Below are positions 1-8,265 of a stretch of 27,111 nt of DNA, in pieces. Location: contig CAUYUJ010016710.1 in assembly GCA_963575745.1 (NCBI GenBank), positions 105,001 to 132,111 on the forward strand. Direction: 5' to 3'. Every line of letters starts with the position of its first letter. Within the stretch, counting starts at the first letter, position 1. The DNA is from Prorocentrum cordatum. Its lineage: Eukaryota; Sar; Dinophyceae; Prorocentrales; Prorocentraceae. Both the position numbers and the translations under genes were made by a program. The notes under the pieces are model-generated. The model saw only the letters and a list, made by a program, of their open reading frames with translations, had not been told where the DNA came from and did not search any database.

Positions 1-10
1 TGGCTTCTGC

Positions 11-148
11 TTTTTCCCACCATCCTGTGGTGTTGGGTCCTGTTTTCCCCGCATGCTTCGTGGGGTTCCGGTTCTCTTCACTGCCGCGTCGGGCCCGCGT
101 CTTCCTTCCTCCTCCCCTCCTCCCCTTTTCCTCCTCCTCCTCCTCCTC
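11..148 (+). repeat. Leader module L1 with C/T-rich tract
   Basis: This is the first copy of a short leader that recurs before the tandem arrays in the window. It reads CCCACCATCCTGTGGTGTTG near 17-36, close to the words at 6733 and 10650. It then diverges and runs into a C/T tract of CCTCCTCC type from about 105 to 148. Here a pentamer repeat and then the NotI satellite follow. The start may lie outside the window. Confidence 0.6.
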
Positions 149-300
149 ACGCGCTCAGCACAGCACAGCTCAGCACAGCTCAGCTCAGCTCAGCTCAGCA
201 CGGCGCAGCTTAGCACAGCTCAGCTCAGCTCAGCTCAGCACAGCACGGGGCAGCACGGTACAGCGCAGCACAACACAGCACAGGACAGCACAGCGAAGCG
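149..300. repeat. AGCTC/AGCAC pentanucleotide repeat
   Basis: This is a run of five-base units, mainly CAGCT and CAGCA, with scattered substitutions. It links the C/T tract of leader L1 to the NotI satellite. Frames through it read serine-, alanine- and glutamine-rich and stay open because of low complexity, so no gene is called. Confidence 0.9.
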
Positions 301-1975
301 CAGAAGGGGTGGTCTCCCTATCCGTTGTGGGCTCGCAGAGCGTGGCAGGCGTGGCATTTTCCCGACACCAAAGAGGCTGCGCACGTGGTGGTCTCCTCAG
401 CGCGGCCGCTATTCACGACACTGTTTCTCGAAGCCAGAGGGGGTGCGCAGGGGGTGGTCTCTCACCGCGGCCGCTATCCACGACACTGTCGAAAAGCCTA
501 GCAGGCGCGGCAATTTCTCGACGCTAGAAAAGGGTGCGCAGGGGGTGGTCTCTCACCGCGGCCGCTGTCCACGACACTGTTTCTCGACGCCAGAAGGGGG
601 TGCGCAGGGGGTGGTCTCTCACCGCGGCCGCTGTCCACGACACGGTCGAAAATCCTAGCAGGCGCGGCAATTTCTCGACGCCAGAGGGGGTGCGCAGGGG
701 GGTCTTTCACCGCGGCCGCTATCCACGACAGTGTTCCTCGACGCCAGAGGGGGTGCGCAGGGGGTGGTCTGTCTCCGCGGCCGCTATCCACGACACTGTT
801 GTCGAAAAGCCGAGCAGGCGCGGCAATTTCTCGACGCCAGAGGGGGTCCGCAGGGGGTGGTCTCTCACCGCGGCCGCTATCCACGACACTGTTTCTCGAC
901 GCCAAAGGGGGTGCGCAGGGGGTGGTCTCTCACCGCGGCCGCTATCCACGACACTACCGAAAAGCCTAGCAGGCGCGGCAATTTCTCGACGCCAGAGGGG
1001 GTGCGCAGGGGGTGGTCTCTCACCGCGGCCGCTATCCACGACACTGTCAAAAAGCCTAGCAGGCGCGGCAATTCTCGACGCCAGAGGGGGTGCGCAGGGG
1101 GTGGTCTCTCACCGCGGCCGCTATCCACGACACTGCCGAAAAGCCTAGCAGGCGCGGCAATTTCTCGACGCCAGGTGCGCAGGGGGGTCTCTCACCGCGG
1201 CCGCTATCCACGACACTGTCGAAAAGCAGGCGCGGGTGCTGGTTCACCGCGGCCGCTATCCACGACACTGTCGAAATTCTTAGCAGGCGCGGCAATTTCT
1301 CGACGCCAGAAGGGGGTGCGCAGGAGTGGTCTCTCACCGCGGCCGCTATCCACGACACTGTCGAAAAACCTAGCAGGCGCGGCAATTTCTCGACGCCAGA
1401 GGGGGAGCGCAGGGGGTGGTCCCTCACCGCGGTCGCTATCCGCGACGCTGTTTCTCGACGCCAGAACGGGGTGCGCAGGGGGTTCTCCATCACCGCGGCC
1501 GCTATCCACGACACTGTCGAAAAGCCTAACAGGCGCGTCAATTTCTCGACGCCAGAGGGGGTGCGCAGGAGTGGTCTCTCACCGCGGCCGCTATCCACGA
1601 CACTGTCGAAAAACCTAGCTGGCGCGGCAATTTCTCGACGCCAGAGGGGGTGCGCAAGGGCTGGTCTTCTCACCGCGGCCGCTATCCACGACACTGTCGA
1701 AAAAGCCTCGCAGCGCGGCAATTTCTCGAGGCCAGAAGGGGGTGCGCAGGGGGTGGTCTCTCACCGCGGCCGCTATCCACGACATTGTCGAATAATCTAG
1801 CAGGCGCGGCAATTTCTCGACGCCAGAGGGGGTGCGCAGGGGGTGGTCTCTCCCCGCGGCCGCTTTCCTTGAGGTTCGTCCAGGCAGAGCAGATATGGCA
1901 TATTCTCGAGACCATAGGGGGTGCGCAAGGGGAAGTCTCTCACCGCGGCCGCTATCCGTGACGGTCGTCCAGGCA
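301..1975. repeat. NotI-rich satellite, 90-bp and 66-bp units
   Basis: Tandem units each carry GCGGCCGC followed by TATCCACGACACTG. Intact NotI sites start at 402, 467, 558, 624, 712, 777, 870, 935, 1025, 1114, 1197, 1249, 1339, 1495, 1584, 1675, 1766, 1856 and 1945, and a mutated one (GCGGTCGC) is at 1429. Long units are about 90 bp. Short units, about 65-66 bp, lack the AAAGCCTAGCAGGCGCGGCA segment. The first unit and the last two (after 1864) are divergent, as expected at array edges. Open frames on both strands follow the repeat and are not protein evidence. Confidence 0.95.
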
Positions 1976-2010
1976 CAGCAGGCATGAACACGCGCAACCT
2001 TACATCTGTA

Positions 2011-2179
2011 TGTGGGGTTCCTCGGTCGTGTAATTGAAGAGACGGTCCCCGCGTTCTCCTCCCGCCTCCTTCCCCCCCCTCCTCCTCCTCCTCCTCCTCC
2101 TCCTCCTCCTCCTCCTCCTCCTCCTCCTCCTCCTCCTCCTCCTCCTTCTCCCCCTCCTCCCTCCTCCCTGCGTTTCACC
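2011..2179 (+). repeat. Leader module L2 with (CCT)n tract
   Basis: The leader is recognisable from GTGGGGTTCCTCGG onward and contains GAAGAGACGGTCCCCGCG, shared with the copy at 10684. It is followed by TTCTCCTCCCGCCTCCTTCC, shared with the copy at 6793, then a pure CCT run of about 90 bases. It ends in CTGCGTTTCACCCA, where the 78-bp satellite starts. It has no coding potential beyond homopeptide frames. Confidence 0.8.
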
Positions 2180-3560
2180 CACCCAGTGCAGCGTTTCGTG
2201 GCCCCATAGGGAGCTCCACCGAAGCCCCCACTGGCACCGCCCGCATGCGTCAGCCACCACCCAGTACAGCGTTTCGTGGCCCCATAGAGAGCTCCACCCA
2301 AGGCCCCAGTAGCACCGCCCGCATGCGTCAGCCACCACCCAGTATATCGTTTCGTGGCCCCATATGGGGGTTCCACCGAGGGCCCCAGTGGCACCGCCCG
2401 CATGCGTGAACCACCACCCAACACAGCGTTTCGTGGCCCCATAGGGAGCTCCACCGAAGGCCCCGGTGGCACCGCCCGCATGCGTCAGCCACCACCCAGT
2501 ACAGCGTTTCGTGGCCCCATAGGGGGCTCCACTGGTGGCCCCGGTGGCACCGCCCGCATGCGTGAGCCACCACCCACTATAGCGATTCGTGGCCCCGTAG
2601 GGAGCTCCACCGAAGGTCCCAGTGGCACCGCCCGCATGCGTCGGCCACCACCCAGTACAGCGTTCCGTGGGCCCATATGGAATTCCACCGACGCCCCCAG
2701 TGGCACCGCCCGCATGCGTCAGCCACCACCCAGTACAGCGTTTCGTGGCCCCATAGGGAGCTCCACCGAGGGCCCCAGTGGGACCGCCCGCATGCGTCAG
2801 CCACCACCCAGTATAGCGTTTCGTGGCCCCTTAGGGAACTCCACCGATGGTCCCAGTGGGGCCGGCCGTATGCGTCAGCCAACCCAGTACACGCTTCGTG
2901 GTCCCGTAGGGAGCTCCACCGAAAGGCCCCAGTGGCACCGCCCGCATGCGTCGGCCACCACTCAGTACAGCGTTTCGTCGCCCCATCGGGAGCTCCACCG
3001 AAGGCCCCACTGGCACCGCCCGCATGCGTCTCCCCCACCCGGTACAGCGTTCCGTGGCCCCGTAGGGAGCTCCAGTGGCCCGTCCGCAAGTGGCCCGTCC
3101 GCATGCGACCCCCCACCCAGTACAGCGTTTCGTGGGCCCATAGGGAGCTCCACAGAAGGCCCCAGTGGCACCGCCCGCATGCGTCTGCCACCACCCAGCA
3201 CAGCGTTTCGTGGCCCCATAGGGAGCTCCACCGAAGCCCCCACTGGCACCGCCCGCGTGCGTGAGCCACCACCCAGCACAGCGTTTCGTGGGCCCACAGG
3301 GAGCTCCGCCGACGGCCCCAGTGGCACCGCCCGCATGCGCTTCCCCCAATCATTACAGCGTTTCGTGGCCTCATCGGGAGCTCCAGCGAGGGACACCGCC
3401 CGCATGCGTCAGCCACCACCCAGTATAGCGTTTCGTGGCCCCATAGGGAGCTCCACCGAAGGCCCCAGTGGCGCCGCCCGCATGCGTCTCCCCCAACCAT
3501 TACGGCACGTTCCTCACGCGTTTCGTGGCCCCATCGGGAGCTCAAGAAAGCTGCACCCAC
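2180..3560. repeat. 78-bp SphI satellite, array A
   Basis: There are seventeen tandem units. Each has a CAGCGTTTCGTGGCCCCATA block, a GGGAGCTCC palindrome (SacI core), and a CCGCCCGCATGCGT block with an SphI site. The GCATGC (or one-base variant) positions are 2243, 2321, 2400, 2478, 2556, 2634, 2712, 2790, 2868, 2944, 3021, 3101, 3177, 3255, 3333, 3402 and 3480. Spacing is 78 bp with few exceptions (76-80, one 69). Because 78 is divisible by three, frames on both strands stay open for hundreds of codons, which mimics proline/threonine- or glycine-rich proteins. The array ends in a diverged unit before 3560. Confidence 0.95.
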
Positions 3561-3888
3561 AACGCGTTACTCACAACTGCATATGATTGTGTCCTTCGCC
3601 AGGATAATTTGGATTGTCCAGCGAGGTCAGCATGGCATCTGAGAGTTTGACGAGCTCCCGCCAAGTTTTTCGGTTCGCGCCTCTCCCGAATTTACTGTTT
3701 CGCCGCTTGGGAGTTTCTTGCTTCATCTGACGGCGATTTCTTGGTTGGCCTTGTTGACTCCCCTTTTGGCCCCTGTGTTTTCCCGAGAAAACTTGGGTTC
3801 GTCTGGAAACAGAACTCTTGGTTCGCCCTTTTCTCAGGGTTCCCAGACCCTGGGGCTTTTCCGATGATTAGCTACTTCTGCAGAGTCG
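3561..3888. other. Spacer with no gene seen
   Basis: This is non-repetitive sequence after array A. I see no long ATG-initiated frame, RNA fold or mobile-element end. Two phrases of the type TTCTTGGTT recur at about 3749 and 3816, but nothing more can be supported. Confidence 0.5.
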
Positions 3889-4197
3889 TTATTTGAGGGC
3901 TTCCTCGAATGGGGGAGGGTCCAGTGCGGTGAAACACAACATAACTCCTCTTCTCCAGGACCTGTTTTCTTCATGCCAGGGTTGTCCCGAAGTGCCTTCC
4001 CTACCCAGCAGCCTGCGGGAGATCCCCGCACCGTGCCCGTGCAAATCGCAGCAGGAAGGAGGCTGATTGTCACGGGTCTCGAGCTCGACTTCGCCTTCGT
4101 CCGCGTGGTAGGAAGGCCGTCGAATGTACGCCCCGCGACAGTTCTGCGCGTGGTCTGAACTGGCGAGGGTCTCGATCTCGACCTCGTCTTCGTCCAT
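3889..4197 (-). CDS. Hypothetical acidic-repeat ORF, 102 residues
   Basis: The minus-strand frame runs from the ATG at 4197 to a stop at 3889. The product is not recognised. Its N-terminal half contains two copies, 31 residues apart, of an acidic motif: MDEDEVEIET and HADEGEVELET. The underlying DNA repeats are 4074-4108 and 4167-4200, 93 bp apart. The frame also stays open upstream through a GGA microsatellite, so the true 5' end is uncertain. It could be a real exon, or just an open frame over an old tandem duplication. Codon use cannot be tested here and no family was recognised. Confidence 0.2.
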   Translation of the reverse strand: MDEDEVEIETLASSDHAQNCRGAYIRRPSYHADEGEVELETRDNQPPSCCDLHGHGAGISRRLLGREGTSGQPWHEENRSWRRGVMLCFTALDPPPFEEALK

Positions 4198-4202
4198 GCG
4201 AC

Positions 4203-4457
4203 AGGGAGGAGGAGGAGGAGGAGGAGGAGGAGCAGCAGGAGGAGGAGGAGGAGGAGCAGGAGGAGCAGGAGGAGCAGGAGGAGCAGGAGGAGCAGGAGGA
4301 GGAGGAGGCGGAGGAGGAGGAGCAGGAGGAGGAGGAGGAGGAGGAGGAGGAGGACGAAGAGGAAGAGGAGGATGAGGAGGAGGAGGCGGAGGAGGAGGGG
4401 GAGGAGGAGGAGGGTGAGGGGGAGGGGGAGGTGGAGGGGGAAGTGGAGGGGGAAGGG

Positions 4458-4502
<45 letters not shown>

Positions 4503-4511
4503 GGATGAGGA
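4203..4511. repeat. (GGA)n and (ATG)n microsatellite beside the gap
   Basis: A polypurine GGA/GAG/GCA run extends to about 4458 and then changes to about fourteen ATG/GAT units before the assembly gap. Arg/Glu/Gly-rich or poly-Met frames through it are low-complexity artefacts. The tract probably caused the assembly break. Confidence 0.95.
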
Positions 4512-4611
4512 NNNNNNNNNNNNNNNNNNNNNNNNNNNNNNNNNNNNNNNNNNNNNNNNNNNNNNNNNNNNNNNNNNNNNNNNNNNNNNNNNNNNNNNNN
4601 NNNNNNNNNNN
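4512..4611. other. Assembly gap, 100 N
   Basis: Exactly 100 N are present, which is a common placeholder for a gap of unknown size. Frames that cross it are meaningless. Confidence 0.99.
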
Positions 4612-4794
4612 CGGCACAGCCCTCACGGAGATCGCATGCGTTCCACCGCCTTTTTCGGCACACCCCTCAGTCGGGTCATGCCACACACGTGCATAGCTCC
4701 AAATACGGCCTCAGTGGAAGAAGCATTCGAGTGCGTGCCCGCGTCAATTTCGGCGCACCTATCGCGCACGATCAGTGTGCCGAGCTGGGCGGGA

Positions 4795-4930
4795 GGACTC
4801 CATGCGGGCGGGCCCACTGATACCTCGGGTGGAACTCCCGTCAGGGAGCGCGATCTGCGTCAGAGGCGTGCCGCGGTGCGTCCGCGCCTGCCGAGACCGC
4901 AGATGGAGCTCCCTATGGGAGGGACGCGGC
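4795..4930 (-). repeat. Degenerate inverted copies of the 78-bp satellite
   Basis: Read as the reverse complement, two diverged satellite units are visible. The first gives CATGCGGGCGGGCCCACTG and then GGTGGAACTCCC. The second gives TGGAGCTCCCTATGGGA. The GGAACTCCC and GGAGCTCCC words start at 4831 and 4905, 74 bp apart, near the 78-bp period. Orientation is opposite to the three main arrays. About 180 bases between the gap and this block (4612-4794) show nothing recognisable. Confidence 0.65.
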
Positions 4931-4950
4931 CTACGTGAGGGGTGTTCTGG

Positions 4951-5050
4951 GCGGAGGAGGAGGAGGAGGAGGAGGAGGAGGAGGAGGAGGAGGATGAGGA
5001 GGATGAGGAGGAGGAGGACGAGGAGGAGGAACAGGAGGGAGGAGGATGGG
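4951..5050 (-). repeat. (GGA)n tract of the inverted module
   Basis: This GGA/GAT run lies directly after the inverted satellite units. It is the reverse complement of the CCT tract that precedes satellites elsewhere, so it is the expected place for the microsatellite part of an inverted module. A leader word beyond it is not clearly preserved. Confidence 0.75.
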
Positions 5051-5859
5051 AATGAGGGAGCGTGGAAAAGGTGATGAAGGGGACGCCGCGCGGTGCTTCG
5101 GATCAGAAGCCCCAGTAACGCAGGGGGGTTGGGAGAATGTCAATTTTGGAGTACTCTTGGGGTACTCGTTGGGGCAGTTGGGGTTCTCTTGGGCACCTTT
5201 TGGGTCCCATTAGGGACCCTCTCACTCCAATTCAGGGTCCATCGGTGAAAGAAGGATCGGGTTCTGGGCATGCTTTGGGGGCTGGGCGCCCGCCATGCCA
5301 CTTCAACGCCATCTTGGCGCCCTCATCGGGTTCTTGTGGGCATGGTGAATTTGGGCCGTGTTGTGCCATATATGAGGCAACATTTGGCTGTCTGGGGCCA
5401 CAGACCGGCGGCCCCCACGGTCGAGACCCCCCCAAGAAAGGGGCGGTGGGTAGTGGGAGCGGTAAGCCCGAGGCTCTCCCCAAAGGGGAAGACGGAGATT
5501 TTATGGACGGACTGAGCCGCTAAGCCACCTCACGCCCACAGGACTGGTGGGATCACAAGAGATTTGCAATCACACCAGCCCTCTGGGAGTGAGGCGGCTT
5601 CGCTCGTCCCCCTTCCTGCCCCCTCGCCAGCGCTGCCCCGATGCGGGAAATGCCGCACGTCGCTTGCTCCCATGCCTGTCTCTCCGTCGTACCTTCGGGC
5701 CTCGGCGCGAGCGCGCGCGTCAGCGGGACGATCTCTGCAGGCGCCATTCCCATGTTTGTCGATTGAAGGCCGCCTAAGACATGTTAGCCAACCTGCACTC
5801 CAAACAGTGTGTTTGTGGCAAACGATGTGGTACGATCTATGTGGAGCAGCATCTGGGGA
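5051..5859. other. Low-information region with CTTGGGG words
   Basis: A degenerate run of CTCTTGGGG/GTTGGGG words lies at about 5150-5215, similar in style to 19865-20045 and 20650-20880. An ATG frame at 5137-5523 would encode 128 residues of glycine/proline-rich sequence with no recognised domain and overlapping frames on the other strand. I do not call it a gene. The remainder is unique sequence without a supported feature. Confidence 0.4.
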
Positions 5860-6112
5860 CCACTATCGGTGGAGCAATATGCGTGTGTACCATACATGGG
5901 TATGCACAGTTTTATGTATACACAAATATATATATACATGGTGCATGTTCGGCAGTGCAATATCTGTGGTGCAATCTACGATGTGCAATAGCGGTTGTGC
6001 AATCCATGTTGTGACATCTATGTGGTGCAATGTTTGTTGTGCAACACAGGTGAAGCAATACGTGTGATGCAATAAGTGTGGTGTAATCCATGTGGTGCAA
6101 TCCACATCTGTT
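5860..6112. repeat. TGCAAT-word tandem repeat
   Basis: Imperfect units of about 14-15 bp, built around GTGGTGCAATC and close variants, recur across this stretch and are densest from 5950 to 6112. It is AT-richer than its surroundings. The same word appears at 12609-12634 and in the arms and loop of the foldback at 25345-25580. Confidence 0.8.
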
Positions 6113-6184
6113 CAATTTGAAGTTGTCTCTTCCACTGCTCGCGCAAACATCCCACCCACCCACCCGCACGTTGGTTTGCAAACC
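6081..6184 (+). repeat. Dispersed repeat R1, copy 1
   Basis: This ~100-bp stretch shares order and sequence with 12609-12710: a GTGGTGCAATC word, then GAAG(T/C)TGTC, TTCCACTGCTCG, GCAAACATCCCACC, and a final TTGGTTTGCAA-like end. It lies at the right edge of the TGCAAT repeat in both places. Confidence 0.8.
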
Positions 6185-6587
6185 CCATGCGGCGGCGATT
6201 GCGGTGAGTGCTTGGCGCTGGCTGGTGCATTTCTGCGGGCCGCGACAGCCCGCGCATGCACGCGCGCGCAACGGCCACCTACTTTTGCGCGACCGACGCA
6301 GCCGCGGTGGCGCTGACTGGGCACATCCCACTTGGGCACTTCAGTGCGAGTCGGCGACTTGGGCGGGGTCGGTATCATGGCATCGTCGAGAACGGTGGAC
6401 ACGGTGATGATCGTAGCGATGCCGGTGAAGATGTTAGCAGCCACAACGGCGCGGCCAGTGCGGGCGCCGCTTCGGATCGCGCCGACGACGATGACAGCGA
6501 CCTCGCGTCGGTGATGAAAGTTTGGGAAACAGTTCGACGTGCGCGCGCGGCCGACGCGCGAGAGTGGCCCGCATGATATTATTTGAC
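6185..6587. other. Unique spacer, weak minus-strand hydrophobic frame
   Basis: No repeat family is seen. On the minus strand an open frame covering roughly 6350-6510 reads as a hydrophobic stretch (VAVIVVGAI, then ANIFTGIATIITV), which could be a membrane segment. The rest of that frame runs into dispersed repeats at both ends, and no family was recognised. No gene is called. Confidence 0.3.
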
Positions 6588-6729
6588 ACGGATCTTGCCC
6601 CCCCAGCGCGCGCGCAAGGGCGTGCGAAGTATGTCGGCATGCAGCGCGAGATGCCCGTTTGACAGAATTCCATGAACATGTTGAAACACCTGCGACTTTC
6701 TTCAGAGTTCGGAAAACAAACGCAAGCTC
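6588..6729 (+). repeat. GCR dispersed repeat, partial copy 1
   Basis: This is the downstream half of the ~290-bp GCR repeat. It has GCGCGCGCGCAAGGGCGT, then CGGCATGC, CCCGTTTGA, ATGAACATGTTGAAA and CTTCTTCAGA. These match the order seen at 13535-13643. It abuts leader L3. Confidence 0.7.
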
Positions 6730-6849
6730 TTTTCCCAACCATCATGTGGTGTTGGGCCATCGTTTTGAAGACACGGTCCCCGCGTTCTCCTCCCGCCTCC
6801 TTCCTCCCTCCTCCCTGCTCCTCCCCCTCCTCCCTTCTCCCTGCGTTTC
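6730..6849 (+). repeat. Leader module L3 with C/T tract
   Basis: This is the best-preserved leader: TTCCCAACCATCATGTGGTG, then TCGTTTTGAAGACACGGTCC, then CCGCGTTCTCCTCCCGCC, a C/T tract, and CTGCGTTTCGCCCA at the satellite junction. It matches L2 and L5 in order and spacing. Confidence 0.85.
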
Positions 6850-7945
6850 GCCCAAATCATACATCGTTTCGTGACCCCGAAGGGAACTCCACCGAACGCC
6901 TCAGTGACACCGCCCGTATGCGTCATCCACCAGTCAGCACAGCCTTTCGTGGCCCCACAGGGGGCTCCACCCAAGGCCCCAGACGGCACCGCCCGCATGC
7001 GTCAGCCACCGCCCAGTACAGCGTTTCGTGGGGTCATAGGGAGCCCCACCAAAGGTCCCGCTGGAACCGCCCGCATGCGTCAGTGACCGCCCAGTACAGC
7101 GTTTCGTGGCCACATATGGGTGCTCCACCTCAGGCCCCAGTGGCACTGCCCGCATGCGTCAGCCACCACCCAGTACACCGTTTCCTGGTCCTACAGGGAG
7201 CTCCACCGATAGTCCCAGTAGCACCGCCCGCATGCGTCAGCCACCACCCGGTACAGCGTTTCGTAGGCTCATAGGGAGCTCCACCGACGGCCCCAGTGGC
7301 ACCGCCCGCATGCGTCAACCACCACCCAGTACAGCGTTTCGTGGCTTGGTAGGGAGCGCCACCGAAGGTCCCAGTGGGACCGCCCGCGTGCGTCATCCAC
7401 CACTCAGCACAGCGTTTCTTGGCTCCATATGGGGGCTCCACCGAAGGCCCCACTGGCAGCGCCCGCGTTCGCCAGCCACCACCCAGCACAGCTTTCCGTG
7501 GCCCCACAGGGAGCTCTACCGAAAGTCCCAGTGGGATCGCCCGCATGCGTCAGCCATCCCAGTGGCACCGCCCGCATGCGTCAGCGACCACCCAATACAG
7601 CGTTTCGTGGCCCCATATGGGTGCTCCACCTCAGGCCCCAGTGGCACCGCCCGCATGCGTCAGCCACCACCCAGCACAGCTTTTCGTGGTCCCGCAAGGA
7701 ACTCCACCGAAGGTCCCAGTGGCACCGCCCGCATGCGTCAGCCACCACCCAGTACAGCGTTTCGTGGCCCCAGTGGGAACTCTAGCGATGGTCCCAGTGG
7801 GACCGCCCGCATGCGTCGTCCACCACCCAGCACTGCATTTCGCGGCCCGATCGGTTAGGAAGTCCACCAAACCCCAGTGGCACCGCCCGCGTGCGTCCCC
7901 CCCACCCGGTACAGAGTTTCGTTGTCCCGTAGGGAGCTCCAGTCG
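6850..7945. repeat. 78-bp SphI satellite, array B
   Basis: There are fourteen units of the same satellite as array A. GCATGC or one-base variants lie at 6916, 6995, 7073, 7152, 7230, 7308, 7386, 7465, 7543, 7574, 7653, 7731, 7809 and 7889. Most steps are 78-79 bp. One is only 31 bp, marking a truncated unit near 7543-7574. The last unit carries a TCCCCCCCACCCGGTACAG variant, also found inside array A near 3030. Confidence 0.95.
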
Positions 7946-7947
7946 GG

Positions 7948-8142
7948 ACTCTCGGCTTTGCAATCTTTGCGAAACTGAAGGTTTTTGAAGGATTTCGGAA
8001 TGCGCGCGCGACGGCGAGCGCGAGTGCATTTTATGAGCATGTTGAAACATTGTTTTCTTAGCAATTCGTAATGACATACGAAACCATGTATGTTTATGTG
8101 TTCTCGGGACGCTCGATTTTGTAATCCTTGCGAAACTGATTG
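7948..8142 (+). repeat. GCR dispersed repeat, two partial copies
   Basis: A first partial copy has TTTGCGAAACTGAAGG, TTTTTGAAGGATTTCGG and the core ATGCGCGCGCGACGGCGAGCG, then jumps to ATGAGCATGTTGAAACA. A second begins again near 8060 with CGAAACCATGTATG and CTCGATTTTGTAATCC and ends in leader L4. Internal deletion explains the reduced length. Confidence 0.75.
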
Positions 8143-8265
8143 TTTTTTTTTCCCAACCCTCCTTGGTTGGGTATTCGTTTTGAATAGAGGTGTGTGGTCG
8201 CGTCCTCCTCCTCCTCCCGCCTCCCGCCTCCTCCTGCCCTCTCTTCGCCGACGGTGGGGGCTGCG
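8143..8265 (+). repeat. Leader module L4 with C/T tract
   Basis: This is a diverged leader copy: TTTCCCAACCCTCCTTGGTTG, TATTCGTTTTGAATAGAGG, then GTCGCGTCCTCCTCCTCC and a CCTCCTGCC tract. The order matches L3 and L5, but the satellite that follows is the 101-bp family rather than the 78-bp one. Confidence 0.75.

Noticed and set aside
2354-3586. 410-codon plus-strand frame rich in Pro, Ser and Thr
   Set aside because: It is the 78-bp satellite read in one frame. Other frames on both strands are open to a similar extent because the unit is a multiple of three.
4372-4938. Frames crossing the N run (poly-Asp, poly-Arg, poly-Pro)
   Set aside because: They depend on an arbitrary 100-N gap and on microsatellites.
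5137-5523. 128-codon ATG frame
   Set aside because: Its N-terminal part is the CTTGGGG phrase repeat, the rest is Gly/Pro-rich, and an 83-codon frame is open on the opposite strand. No motif supports it.
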